Below, piece after piece: positions 28,101 to 37,608 of a stretch of DNA of 64,000 nucleotides. The position numbers and the translations under genes are program-made. The first letter of the stretch is position 1; each line of letters opens with the position of its first letter. The notes beneath the pieces were generated by a model, which saw nothing but the letters and a program-made list of their open reading frames with translations, did no database searches and was not told the origin of the DNA. The DNA is from Heliocidaris erythrogramma (Eukaryota > Echinodermata > Echinoidea > Camarodonta > Echinometridae): the NCBI GenBank assembly GCA_025617745.1, contig CM046870.1, positions 22,611,501 through 22,675,500 of the forward strand, in the 5' to 3' direction.

Positions 28101-31100
28101 GCATCAGAGATATTTCCTTGGTAATAAAGTAAAAGTCTGCCAAGAATATATTTCTGGAAAGAGGAAATCATGCAATCAAGTCCTCTTTCTTCTTATAACC
28201 TAAACTGTAGAGAAATTTCCCCATGGATCGTAGATGAAATTAAAGCAGTACACTTATTTTGAAGTGATGTAAATGACTGAAACTTTAGTAGAACATATAT
28301 AGTGTAAAGGTGTAATGCAATAATGCACTCATAATTTGGCCTCGTAGGAAGAACTCTTACTCTATGCATGTAGAGTTGTGTATTGTTTCCATGAAATACT
28401 ATTGTAGAAAGAAAAACAAATGAAGCTACAAAATCTGTGTACATGTATATACATCTTTAAATGAAGCTGTGTGGTACCTGCATAGATCAATAATGCAATG
28501 CACGGTTGTACAAACTGTTTCTCAGGGTCGGCTCTATTGTGTAGAAATATTGATATCTACTGCGTAAAGTTACAATTAATCTTAATGAAGGTACATGTAT
28601 ATTGCAAATACATCTGACGTACATGTGATAAGACTATATCCTATGACTATGTTTAATCTTTCTTCACACAAAGATCAACCAAGAAGGGAGTTGGTTTTTT
28701 TGGTGGGGGGGGGGGGGGGAGGGTTACCCCTCCCCTCTTCTCTAGCAATGCCTCTGACTCGGTATGTTAATGTCTCATTCTCATATGGTTCTCACATGGT
28801 TTTTCTTCATAATTTCTCTCTCCTTTCCAGCAAAAAAGGATTTTGAGTGTCTGTTCAGGTTTAATTTTTGTTTTCTCTCTCCTTTCTACCAGATGATTTT
28901 GAGAGTCGGTTCAAGTTTAACTCATCCTCACGCTTCCCTACGCCTCCAACTTACAAGAAGTCACCGAAGACGTATCCAAGCAAACAAACAAATAGACAAA
29001 GTGAGTATTACAATCCACACAGGGTGTAGAGACTTAAGGCCTATATTCTCAGAAGCTGCCCAAGTTAAACCTAGCGTAACTTGGATCATTGATTTATGGA
29101 AGGCAAAATATCACCCCTACATGTTTGTTCTGCAAATTAATGTAATTACGGTACTTAGTTTAGCGAAACGGAGTGGCATGAAAAGATGCGTCCAGAAAGC
29201 AAATGGCAAAATTGTTGGTTATAGTGGTGAATTTAAAGTTGTAGTTTAACATATACATGTGCTTACAGTTTTGCTTATTAAAGCTAGGGTTTTTTTTTAA
29301 CCCACCCTATGGCTCAAAGATATGTTTTTACCTTTATACTGCAATGAAATTATGATTTTCAACAATTTGCATTTTGCATTCTGGATGCATCTTATCATCT
29401 TACCTAAGCAACAAAATAAAGAAAATTGATTTGGTCATGAAATGAACATTAACAAAAAAAAAATGATTTTATGCAGTTTTTGTATGACATCTATAATACA
29501 GAATGATCATGGTGATTTGTACATTTGGCATTGCATAAATCCGCAAACTAATTCTATGCATGGAGGTGGGGTTTGACCTTGCCCAAAGTTAGGGAGCTTT
29601 CGAGAATATGGGCCTGGACCCGCAGCTATGCGGAGCCCTAGAAAGATGGTGCCAGGGCTCCGCATGTTTCTGGACTGCAATGATGTAACTGAAGGATGAG
29701 TGTTTGATTTAATATGGAATAAGTTTATGGGAGCCCACTCCTTTCAAACCTTTAGGGATGGGGTGGTAATGTCATAGAACATGAGTCACATACAGAAAAC
29801 AGCAATTTGGCAAGTATTGGCCAACTAACTGAGCTTACAGCTACATCATACATTTATAGAGGAAAAGAAACAATGCAGAGTGTTCAGTAATTCCATACAT
29901 TAAAACCCAGAAACAGGTTTTGTATTTACTGGGGGCATTTTTTGGCAAAAGACTCAAAATTTTCTCAGGGCTATTTGATTAAAATCTGTGTTAATATGGA
30001 TATAGTGTTTAAGAGATTTTGTACATTGTAAGCCAGTGACACACATTCTCTTTATGGGGGCAATTTCAAGAATTAGGGGGCAATAACATTTAATTTTTCA
30101 AGGGCTATGGTGAAACCAAGCTAAACTTGCTTTAATACAGTGTTTATGCATGACATGCTGTCAAATGAATTTCACAATACAGTGACACATTTTTGGATAA
30201 TTTAAAGGCCAAAATATCTCCGAGTCCCCATCCATTTATCTGCACCGTTTGTATTCAAAATGAACTCTAGGTAGGGTAAGAAAGGCAGTTTAAATGTATA
30301 GTAACAAGAACAGTAAGAACCTCGTTCATCAAAATAGTAGATTTTTCTCTTTAGTTCGACCACATTTCATTTTCCATTTTTATGATGTAGGGCAATCCCC
30401 CTTTGTTACATAGAGTCATGTGAAGATAATATGAAGACTCAAGACCAAGCACCCATCATAAAAATGTCACAACACTTGAACAGTCGTCAAAACTACAGAA
30501 AAATATCAGTTATAGAAGCACGCTTTTGTAGATACAAGTCATTTAAAAGTATTGCATCATTGTGGGCAAACTCAAATCATGTTCATGACAAATTATTTGA
30601 AATGTCATGTGTTCAATGAAAACCAACTTTCTTGGAGGAATATGCATCTGGTTAAAGATCATAATCTGTTTTGTAGTCCACCAGACTCTATTTGTTCATG
30701 TACTCTATACTGCAATTGAGTTAGCTAGACACAATACTGCTGTCACTTCCTCATTCCCTAGTCATCATTATTTTCATTTCTATGTTATGGTATTACCATA
30801 ACAAAGAAATGAAAATAACGATTCACAAATGTGTCATGTCATCAACTGAGAGCCTCAAAGGTGTTCTATAAAAGCTTTGCATAGATTTTCGTTTCATCTG
30901 ATGCTCGATTAACTTTGTTTTTATTTCAGACATTAGCTCATTAAGAAGTGACATTGCATATTTTGTTGCTGTTGTTTATTGTTACCAGTTCTCTAACATT
31001 ATCTGTCCCTTTTTTGATGAAGTTCCATAACCACATAAGTTTGCCTTTGTAATAAAACTAAATGTAATTCCATTATTAAAGTGTTAGCAGAATAGAATTT

Positions 31101-34100
31101 CTATTCTCAAAATCAGGATCCGGTTTAAAAAATATAACTTGAAAATTGTTCTGCCGCCTACAAGGATGTGTAATTTTGAATGTCATAGAATTAGAAACCT
31201 ATTTGAAATAGGACTACAAGAGTTGGGATAACACAAAATCTGTGGTACACATCCCCACCTTTCCCCTCATACATTTTGCATTTAACAATCTACGTCATAC
31301 ATATTGGCAGATTGGTATTTAATGTATTTACCCCGGTAGTTAACGTACATGTATCTCTGAACCTTTGTGTGTTTGGTACCCCCTTAGACAACGCTTTCTA
31401 GTAAAGCCTGTATTTCCTGTTAGTACCGATTGTGTCCAATATGTTATTGTAAAAAGGTCACCCAATGATGTGTGTCTGCTTGTTTTTTTTTTCTTCTTTC
31501 TTCTTGTTAGAATTCTTTTCTTATGTTTTTTAAACTTTTCCTTGTTCCTCCTTCATTTCTTTGATAATTTTTTGTGTTTTACTAATTCTCACTTCCTCCT
31601 TTGCTATGTTGTTCATGTCTTCACTATTCCAGTACAACAATTTCATCGTTGTAAAAGGAGTTAACAAATGCACACAATGTGCTACAAATATTCCATCGGA
31701 CACAACAAAATGGGACCAGTAGTACAATGTACCTTTACTACAGTAATCACTAGTTTGTTAATTTATAAAAATTCTAACTTTTAAACATAGTTGTAGGCAG
31801 GCTGATTATCCTAAATTGTTCACGTATTATGCACAATTACATTAGTCACCATCATTATTTCAGGAATTAACTGGTTGGCTTTTAGTTATTTTTAGATCTA
31901 TAAGTGTACAAAAAAAAGAAATAGATGAACGTGGAGCTGAGCATCAATTTCATACTTAAAGCACTGGTACAATATACTGATTCTATTTTTATTTACACAT
32001 ATACATGTATGTAGTTTTCAGCTTTGAGTCCCATAGACAGTACAATTAAGAGATTGATGAGAGCTCATCATATTGAACATTGGTTGTTTTTATAAAAGGA
32101 TTATTTTGGACTTATTTTATCACAGTTTTGTGTGATAATGAATTGATGAAACCATAGAGTAAACTATCTGTCAAGTTTTTAAATATTTAATGATAAATTT
32201 CACCATCATTTAAGTCCTTTTATTTTCTTTAATGGGTATTACTTTTGGTGGACCAAAACATTTTCTTAAAGGTGAAGTTGAGTTCTGGTCATACGATTAC
32301 ATTGTGAAGGTAACTGTCTCAAAGCAATTGGGAAAGGTTGAGCATCATCAAAATGATAAGAAATTTACACAATCTTGCTGCAGAACACATGCACTACACA
32401 CAGAAATGGATGTATGGGACTGTACACACATATGGCATGAATGTTCGGCCCGAACACATCAGCTTTTTCTGGTCATATTTCGAATATGGGGCACTCAAAG
32501 AGCAATCCTTTTCAGGGGAAATTTCTACGATGATGTTCTTCCAATCTGGCATAAAAGGAATGAGAAAGCTCACAAATTATTATTTTGACTATCCCAGAAC
32601 TCAACCTTCCCTTAGATTGACCTCAGGGCTTCTTTCTTTTTTTTCTCTCTCTTTTATATTTTTTTCTGAGATTCCTTTGGGAATTCCTAAAGCTAAATTG
32701 CTTTTTGCTGCTTCTGTGTAATTTTGATTTGCATTCCCTGGTCTATGTAAGTACACACATTCATTCAGGCTTGTCAGCAGCAAATTTGTTTACCCATGGT
32801 CCAAATTGATTGACATGATCTTGCATGTAATGTAGCCAGTGTTATGCTCACCAATGCAGCATTGTTGTGCACTGGCGGGGAACCAGGCATTCGCTTGGCT
32901 CAGTGTAACACAATTTGAAAAGATTGATTGAATTGCTTACATTTGTGTAACGGTTTGAGATCTGGGATACTTTTACCACAGTTTCACTCCTCCTGTTTAC
33001 GATAACGTCAGTTTGGAGCCGGAAGGGCATTAACCCTGTACAAATGATGGGATTTAATGCACTTTTGGCTCCAAAGATACGTTAAATAAAAAAGTGTGAA
33101 GTAGTGGTCAGTCATGCCTTGAATTTTCAACATGTATACAGGTATGGCTCAGGCGTCATGGTAGAAATACGGTATGACTAGAGATGTGAGTTATACCAAC
33201 AAAACTTTCTTAAATCGCAAAAAAGAGATCCCTGCAGAAAATCATATGCATGATTTTTCACTCTGTATAATTTATGTTTTCAATTTGTATAATATATTTA
33301 AATTGTTGAATGATGCTTCACCTCACAGTTATACCAATGATACTTTTCAATTTCAGTTCCATGCAGAACTTCCAACTGCATGAATATTTCATTTGTTTAA
33401 ATTGTTGATATATATTTTATAGAGAAATTTTTAAAATTGCACTTCATAGTTACACCAATAGGTTCAAAAAAACTTGGACAACTGCATAAAAGATCCAAGC
33501 AGAATATCAGTTTCATGAATATTCAATTTGTATGATTTTTCACTATATTTTTTTCAGTTTTTGATATCATACTGGAAATTTTATTGCCATTTCACTGTCT
33601 GATGTCCCTATGCTATGCAAATATATTATGCAGCTCTTTCTTGCACTCTCTTTGCACCCTGCCCCCCCCTTGCTATCAGACTCCGCTATGTACTTTACAT
33701 CTGAGCAAGTGAACGCACATTCCAACGGTGAGTGCGGAGGCGACAGATTTTGGCATGTGCATCAACTTTTTTTGGAGGTCCCTGTGTGCAAGCTCCTCGT
33801 ATTAGTTTACAGTTAAGCCTCTTTCAGGCGTGATGAATTAAACCTCCTTTAAAGAAATGCTGTGACAAAACTTTGTGTGTATTAAAATAAAATGGCATGA
33901 GACAATATTGGGGGGCGGTCCGGGGGTTGAAAGCCAAAGCTGCAGGCAACAATGGCTTGTATGCGTATTCACAGATCTGTGAGTCAAGGAATATGAAGAT
34001 GTGAACTGCAGTAGTGGCGGATCCAGGATTTTGTGAGGGAGGGGGCCCCAATAAAAAAAAATGTTCATCAGCGGCCCCCCTGGATCTGCCCCTGAACTGC

Positions 34101-36656
34101 TGTTAAACCAGACAATCTCTTGTGTATAGAACTTGCACAAATTTTGCGAGTGGTTGCGATTTGCGAAACTTCATGCCTCAAAATATTACAAAAAGATAGA
34201 ATCACAACAACTAAACTTTCTTTTTTCCCAAGGAAATGGTGGTCATTAACAGTTCGCAAATGTTTCTGCTTTTTAGTTATCTCATGTCATCTTGCTACTG
34301 GTACTTGACAGCATTTTTTAAAAAGTGGTTTTATAACTTTATGTCGGAATGAGCCTTTAACGTCAGATTTTTCTTGCATGATGGAAGACACTTTGCACTT
34401 TGATCAAGTTTCCCTTTTTCCATTTCCCTCTATTTTCTATCACCTGTAAGTGGTATGGGTAATACTTCTAAGAATGGAACAGGTTGTCAATAGGTGTGCA
34501 TGCTTTTGCAATAGGATTCTTTTATTCTTTTATTTCTCATTAGCATCCTTAGTCCCACATGCAGAAGATTTAGGAAATACATTTGAAATGTATGAAATGG
34601 CATGCTTTTGCAACAGGGGATATGGACTTTCTGTGAATGCTGTTACATAATTTATCTAGGAGAATATCACAAGAAGTGCAAAATATATTGACATTTCTTT
34701 CCATTATCTCTCTTTATTATGGCATGCTTTTTTGGTGCTCTTTCCTCTTTTCATGATCTATAAAATGAATTCATTAGAAATAGAAAAGTGGTAAAAGAGG
34801 GAAAACTCACATGGAATTGAAAAGTTATAAAACATGGAAATTTAGAAACTATTTCACATGATACTGCACATTTTATATCTGACACTATAAATCTAGATTC
34901 TTGACCTGAGAGTACACTGTATACACTGTATACTCTGCATCAAACTCTCAGTATCATTTCCATGTCAACTACCTCCCCACAGAAAATAACTCATTCTATA
35001 TATCGGATTTATCAAAGCATGAATCGCATCATGCCAAAGAAAGATTGAGAAATATACCTGAGCTGAATGCCATTTTGCATGTTTTAAGGCATTGTGCATG
35101 TTGAGCATCATCAAGATTGCAGTTATAAGTTTTGAAGCTTGCATTTTAGAAACATTCTTGACACTGCACATTTGTAGGGAATTTCCTTCAAAGAATAAAG
35201 GATTTGAATACAGTTTTGTGTAAGATTTTGAACATGGGTTGGAAATTTTTTTTTTAGAAAAATGAAAGAACTTTCTTTACATTATTTTTCTAACTTGTAG
35301 TCTGAATATTTGTTTTTAAGGATCTAATGTCTTTGAATAATTGCTTCTGGGTGTCATCAAATGGTTTTCTGAAGTGCTGAAAATGGAAATAATTCTCTAC
35401 TTTTAAAACTGTCCATTAATTTTTTTCATGGTTTTGTGGTTAATTTGTTTTGCTTTGCTTTTGGGAGTTTTAAAATTTGAAAGTACATTATTATCTAATT
35501 TATTTAGTTTCGGAATGATTGCAAAGTAATATTATTTATTTTTTAGCGTTTGCGATTGTGGTGCATTCAAATTATTTTCCACAATTGATCAGAGGTTCTT
35601 TCCATTCTTGTGTTTTACTCTGATGAGTGTCTGTATGTCTGTATTTAAAGGCAAAGTCCACCCTAACAAAAAGTGGATTTGAATAAATAGAGAAAAATCC
35701 AACAAGTATAACACTGAAAATTTCATCAAAATAGGACGTAGAATAAGAAAGTTATGGTATTTTAAAGTTTCGCTTAATTTTGCAAAACAGTTGTATGCAC
35801 ATCCTGCTCAGTATGCAAATGAGGGAACCAGTGACGTCACCCACTCACTATTTCTTTTGTATTTTATTACATGAAATACGAAATATTTTAATTTTTCCTT
35901 GTTATAATGTGAAAGAAGGTTTGATTCCTCGCTGAACATGTGTAATTGCCATTGTTGCAACCTATACACAATTCAATGAGAGCTTTCCGAATTGTGAAAT
36001 CTGCAGAAATTAAAATATTCTATATTTCACATAATAAAATACAAAAGAAATAGTGAGTGGGTGACGTCACTGGTTCACTCATTTCCATACTGAGCAGGAT
36101 GTGCATATAACTGTTTGCGAAATTAAGCGAAACTTTAAAATACCATAACTTTCTTATTTTACATCCTATTTTGATGAAATGTTCAGTGTTATGCTAGTTG
36201 GATTTTTCTCTATTTATTCAAATCAACTTTTTGTTAGGGTGGACTTGGCCTTTAAAGCCTATTTTTTTAATTTTACTGATCACCTCTTTATTGATCAGGG
36301 TCCTGTTTCATAAGACTTGTTATCAATAACAGGTTGCACTGTTATAAGCTACTGAAATCCTTGCATCTGATTGGCTGAGAGCACATTTGTCATAGAAATA
36401 TGCCAGTTGTTATTGATAACAAGTTTTATGAAACGGGGGCCCTGAAGCTGGAAATACTAGGATCATGTGAAAACACTTGTTCTGGAACTTTCTTTGTGAA
36501 GCAGAGACAGTTGTTCACCAGTCTGATTAGATATGAAACTTAACTTTGATTCCACTTCATTTTTTGGACTAATTTTTTTCATTTTTTGTCTTCTTCTCTC
36601 TCTTTCTGTTTCCAGGTACAAAGAGAGGACAGCCCCCTGCACCACCCAGACAATAA
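5494..36656 (+). CDS. WIPF: WIP/verprolin-family protein (WAS/WASL-interacting protein), full-length five-exon model
   Basis: The join of 5494-5680, 6004-6216, 8419-9273, 28893-29000 and 36616-36656 is 1404 bases, or 467 codons plus TAA, close to the ~500 residues of vertebrate WIPF1. All borders are GT/AG and all introns are phase 1. The order is an N-terminal polyproline stretch, a WH2 motif with LKKT at residues 49-52, a glycine-rich linker ending in GGLFAGGMPKLK, a ~285-residue proline-rich region, and a WASP-binding tail with ESRFKF and TYPSK. Known family members bind actin through WH2, profilin and SH3 proteins through the prolines, and the WH1 domain of WASP/N-WASP through the tail; they act in cortical actin assembly. 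The vertebrate paralogue (WIPF1, 2 or 3) cannot be assigned, and an invertebrate is likely to have one pro-orthologue. Introns are about 0.3, 2.2, 19.6 and 7.6 kb. Confidence 0.95.
6004..6216 (+). CDS. WIPF: WIPF coding exon 2: glycine-rich linker
   Basis: Acceptor TTGGAAG|GTGC and donor TTCAG|GTGAGA, 213 bases, phase 1 on both sides. It encodes ASKP, about 40 residues of almost pure glycine broken by one Tyr and two Phe, then GLGGLFAGGMPKLKPSGMRGG. Vertebrate WIPF1 has the same Gly/Phe linker followed by the conserved GGLF-GMPKL block directly after WH2. The glycines are coded mostly by GGA and GGG, so the exon is itself a trinucleotide-rich tract likely to vary in length. The antisense leucine-rich frame is a shadow of this exon. 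Confidence 0.93.
6236..6429. mobile_element. Possible inverted-repeat element with TTAGGG-like interior
   Basis: CAGTTGCTCCGGTGACA and CAATTGTCACCAAAGC lie around AGGGTTAGGGCTTAGGG. It begins 20 bases after the WIPF exon 2 donor. The similarity to 16475-16675 is partial. Confidence 0.35.
7847..8192 (+). repeat. Tandem ~163-base repeat, two units plus a start
   Basis: ACTTCCTCAGTTTTTGACCG starts units at 7847, 8008 and about 8173. Units hold AAATTTGGTACACACATTGG and GCGTTGCCATGGAAATGGCA. It is in WIPF intron 2; frames through it are not coding. Confidence 0.75.
8419..9273 (+). CDS. WIPF: WIPF coding exon 3: large proline-rich region
   Basis: Acceptor TTTCTCTAG|CACA and donor AACTG|GTAAGT, 855 bases, phase 1 on both sides, 285 residues. 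It starts AQSSTPSLHAPSSNHVNHSS and continues as blocks of 4-8 prolines spaced by Ser, Arg, Gly and Asn. Examples are PPRKKFG, SRPLPPSGG, APPPPPPSSNRP, APPPPRRDPP and PPPPPPPSRSPRSPP, ending in RDSGIMNGTG. In WIP proteins such blocks bind profilin and the SH3 domains of adaptors such as Nck and cortactin; individual sites here are inferred. GC content is far above the surrounding intron. The long reading frames in the other frames here are shadows. Confidence 0.95.
9436..9705. mobile_element. MITE family C, copy 1
   Basis: ACGGATACTCAACCGCGAGA, then GGGCACCGTGA at the left, and GGCGTATCATGG at the right. It is CpG-rich and shares GACGCGTTTGACGCA and GTACGAGTGAATGGGG with 19744-19982. Confidence 0.65.
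9720..9958. mobile_element. MITE family A, truncated copy
   Basis: It carries GATAAGAAATTG, AATGTTCGGCCCAAACATTT and the right end AGAACTCAAGCTTCCCTTTA. The left third is missing, next to the family C element at 9436-9705. Confidence 0.6.
10438..11832 (+). mobile_element. Tandem-repeat modular element, complete copy
   Basis: It starts with a hairpin-forming ATGCCTCCGCCCACCG / GGTGCCGGAGGCAT end, then a (CCGCCG)n-like tract at 10588-10640. Six to seven ~165-base units follow, each with TTCAAATTTTG, GTGATGCTGCC and TATAGGGTCAAAGGTCA. It ends in the TGGACATTTCTAGTTA terminus shared with the copy at 1-712. No coding capacity is seen. Confidence 0.8.
12031..12498. mobile_element. Foldback element with ~115-base arms
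   Basis: The left arm (AAATAGCGTTAAACACGGAC, then CATAATATACTAAAATACT) is the near-perfect inverse of the right arm ending GTGTTTAACGCTATTTTCCG. Arms are 12036-12151 and 12381-12496, with a 230-base loop. Confidence 0.72.
12678..13053. mobile_element. MITE family A, copy 2 (TTAA flanked)
   Basis: TTAA on both sides. Ends are AAGAGAAGGTTGAGTTCTG and, inverted, AAGATAAAGTTGAGTTCTGG. Same orientation as 4035-4434. Confidence 0.78.
13556..13930. mobile_element. TTAA MITE (family D), copy 2
   Basis: It shares TTTGGTAACTTTATGGAGGC, ATTTACGAAAGCGTATGGCC and AGGCCAGGCAGCTCAGAT with the copy at 1600-1981. The right end is TTAA; the left TTAA is lost. Confidence 0.75.
14335..14719. mobile_element. 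TTAA MITE (family B), copy 2
   Basis: Inverse orientation to copy 1: TTAATCCTTTCAGGACAGG at the left, CCAAAGGGTTAA at the right, shared CCTCTTGATGTGTTGCCAAT. Confidence 0.75.
15943..16473. mobile_element. Inverted-repeat element with GTCACTTTGTGAAAACA repeats
   Basis: GTTACTGTTTTCTCGAAGTG and CACTTCGTGAAAACAGTAAC are the ends. The interior repeats TTTGTGAAAACA and CGACGGCT near 16170-16290. Confidence 0.65.
16475..16675. mobile_element. Short inverted-repeat element with TTAGGG-like interior
   Basis: TGTTCTGGCGACAATT and AATTGTCGCCAGACGATA are inverted ends. The centre has several TTAGGGTTAGAGTTAGGG-type words. A similar, less clear relative is at 6236-6429. Confidence 0.55.
17905..18043. 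mobile_element. Short inverted-repeat element (family E)
   Basis: GGGGAGCGTTTCATCAAG and CTTGATGAAATGCTCCCC are inverted ends. The centre has GCTCTCAGCCAATCAGATGC and TTTCAGTAGCTT. Confidence 0.7.
18663..18677 (+). promoter_or_regulatory. X-box-like (RFX) motif in WIPF intron 3
   Basis: GTTGCCGCTAGCAAC is a near-palindrome that fits the GTNRCC-N(0-3)-RGYAAC form of RFX sites. It lies in about 200 bases of non-repetitive, GC-richer sequence (18600-18850). A match by chance is possible. Confidence 0.3.
18850..19200 (+). repeat. (GA)n microsatellite region
   Basis: Several GA runs; the longest is at about 19119-19160. The Ser/Leu-rich frames on the - strand are its shadows. Confidence 0.9.
19698..20022. 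mobile_element. Small hairpin element (family F) split by a family C MITE
   Basis: Outer inverted ends TGTCTGTTTAGAGCCAGAAG and CTTCTGGCTATCAACAGACG. The inner insert is at 19744-19982. Undisrupted relatives are at 48328-48411 and 33005-33082. Confidence 0.65.
19744..19982. mobile_element. TTAA MITE (family C), nested copy
   Basis: TTAAAGGGATACTCAG at the left and GTATCCCTTTAA at the right, with TTAA on both sides. The interior has GCGAGAGGGCACCGTGAT. Confidence 0.72.
20985..21923. mobile_element. Non-autonomous mariner/Tc1-type element
   Basis: TACAGGGGAAACTCGACATA and, inverted, TACAGGGGAAACTTGATATA, flanked by TA. No transposase frame. The interior holds an imperfect ~50-base repeat (ATCACAGCGCAGGCAG) at 21262-21420. 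A related fragment is at about 44870-44990. Confidence 0.75.
22013..22140. mobile_element. Family E element, diverged
   Basis: It has CAGGGCCCCGTTAAATGAAA at the left and the family centre CACTCAGCTAATCAGATGCC and TTTCAGTAGCTTATAAC. The right end has decayed. Confidence 0.5.
25080..25426 (+). promoter_or_regulatory. Putative internal WIPF promoter and 5' UTR
   Basis: This ~350-base stretch lies between AT-rich intron sequence and the ATG at 25427. It has several CpGs, an ETS-like CACTTCCTG near 25148 and no repeat relatives elsewhere in the window. No clear TATA box is seen and the transcription start is unknown. The role is inferred from the downstream ATG exon. Confidence 0.35.
25427..25511 (+). 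CDS. Candidate alternative first coding exon of WIPF (short isoform)
   Basis: An ATG (context AAAGCCATGA) opens 28 codons reading MTSGNRRWGFNG, then repeated Gly-Tyr-Asn, then GAGQATNST, followed by donor ACAG|GTAGGT in phase 1. Joined to the WIPF exons at 28893 and 36616 it gives 234 bases: 77 codons plus stop. That product has the WASP-binding tail but no WH2, glycine or proline regions. About 350 bases upstream are non-repetitive and richer in CpG than the flanks, as expected for an internal promoter and 5' UTR. The N-terminal peptide matches nothing I recognise. The alternative is a chance ATG plus donor, because no transcript is available. The evidence is positional: phase match, good donor and upstream composition. 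Confidence 0.55.
26266..26842. mobile_element. TTAA MITE, foldback type
   Basis: TTAAAGGGCAATACAACC and, inverted, TTAAAGGGAAATCCTACC, with TTAA on both sides. Inner parts are also inverted (GGTGAAAGTTTGAAAGAAAT against ATTTCATTCAAACTTTCACC). Confidence 0.75.
27173..27222 (+). repeat. TTC repeat followed by poly-T and poly-G
   Basis: (TTC)n, then about 24 T, then 10 G. Comparable G or C homopolymers occur at 15891, 17528, 28704, 54758 and 60244. Confidence 0.85.
28893..29000 (+). CDS. WIPF: WIPF coding exon 4: WASP-binding core
   Basis: Acceptor CTTTCTACCAG|ATGA and donor GACAAA|GTGAGT, 108 bases, phase 1 on both sides. It encodes DDFESRFKFNSSSRFP, then TPPTYKKSPKTYPSKQTNRQ. Vertebrate WIP has DEWESRFYF, then a proline/tyrosine stretch, then KSYPSK. 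This is the part known to wrap around the WH1 domain of WASP/N-WASP. The two conserved blocks (ESRF-x-F and YPSK) are intact and the spacing is similar. A decayed partial copy of this acceptor and exon start lies 59 bases upstream. Confidence 0.95.
32266..32614. mobile_element. MITE family A, copy in inverse orientation
   Basis: Starts TTAAAGGTGAAGTTGAGTTC, contains CAATTGGGAAAGGTTGA and GAATGTTCGGCCCGAACA, and ends CCCAGAACTCAACCTTCCC. It lies in the last WIPF intron; the two overlapping reading frames here are not genes. Confidence 0.75.
35645..36255. mobile_element. Large palindromic TTAA element
   Basis: TTAAAGGCAAAGTCCACCCT at the left has its inverse AGGGTGGACTTGGCCTTTAA at the right. 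Both ~300-base halves are near-perfect inverted repeats, sharing GTGACGTCACCCACTCACTA in both orientations. It lies in the last WIPF intron 360 bases before the final exon. Confidence 0.82.
36296..36445. mobile_element. Family E element
   Basis: CAGGGTCCTGTTTCATAAGA and GTTTTATGAAACGGGGGCCC with centre CTGATTGGCTGAGAGCA. It sits 170 bases before the final WIPF exon. Confidence 0.7.
36616..36656 (+). CDS. WIPF: WIPF coding exon 5: C-terminal end and stop
   Basis: Acceptor CTGTTTCCAG|GTAC. The split codon A|GT gives Ser, then TKRGQPPAPPRQ and TAA at 36654-36656. Vertebrate WIP ends in a similar basic-proline tail (RRERGAPPLPP). The phase matches exon 4. The 3' UTR begins at 36657. Confidence 0.93.
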
Positions 36657-37412
36657 AAGCTTCACTATTTTTTTTTCAGTAGCTTAGGGAGAATGATGCA
36701 CTTGCTCTCCACTGACAGAAAGGACCAGCAGCTGCTATACCCTACCATCCTAACAATGCAGTACCGCCTAAGCTGGTAGGACAAAATACAAGCAAGAAGG
36801 GACTGCTCAGCTCCAGGCGACATTCTGGAATACTGTTTACCCATTGGATGAACTTTTGCAAGACAGCAAAAGCCGCGGAGGGGGCGAGAAAACTATGCTA
36901 CCTATAAAGACAGACCATATAAATCTGTGTCAGTGGTATCAGAGAGAGAGAGAAGCGCAGTATATTTTGGCAAGCGAAACCGGTGTTGTGGAGTCTTTGG
37001 TCTATTTGCTTCAGAGCTTTATCAATCCAGAGAGATTTTATACTGCTGGTCATATTTTTGCACTTTCTTTACATACTCAGAAGTTTTTCTTTATTTATAT
37101 TGCAATATTTGCAGATCAAGGAGAGAGTTGAGATGAATATGTTGCAGGATTTCTGCTTAATCGGATGTAGCTGACTCCTGCAGAGATAGCCTACAATGTT
37201 ATACATCTATGCATGTACCCCAGGCCCACAAAATAGTAAATTCCAGTATCCAACAAAGCTACAGGAAATCATTGAAACTGGTTGTAATCAATATTCTTCT
37301 GAGAAAGCATACTTTGGCATTTTATAGCAAAATATTGCTGGATGAGAATTTCACCTCAGAGTGTGTATTTCAAGTATTATCGTCGCGGATATTGATTTGG
37401 TATAAAATAAAA
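36657..37412 (+). other. WIPF: WIPF 3' UTR, proximal part, with candidate poly(A) signal
   Basis: The sequence after the stop is free of recognised repeats. An AATAAA at 37407-37412, about 750 bases after the stop, is the first clear polyadenylation hexamer. Further AATAAA occur at 41293 and 44599, so longer 3' UTRs reaching into the AT-rich unique sequence at 41.2-44.6 kb are possible. The true end is not decided by sequence alone. Confidence 0.35.
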
Positions 37413-37608
37413 AATCATGCATTATTTTGGATAATAGCTAACCAGAGAAAAATCAATGACATTGGAGAAATGAAGGATGGCAGGATACAGACAAGTAAAA
37501 AAAAAAACATAGTAAAGCAATACAACTAGTAAAATATCCTAGAGCAGTAACTGGAAGCCTTGTGTAAACATAGAGGAAAACTTATCTTTCTTATATACAC
37601 TATCAACC

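Larger units (their letters stand above)
29001..36615 (+). other. WIPF intron 4
   Basis: 7.6 kb. Apart from the elements at 32266, 33005, 35645 and 36296, I see unique AT-rich sequence (29001-32260 and 33090-35640) and no exon with supported borders. Confidence 0.6.

Noticed and set aside
32232-32721. Two overlapping + strand frames of about 120 codons
   Set aside because: They read through a family A MITE, and the same DNA recurs in non-coding places.
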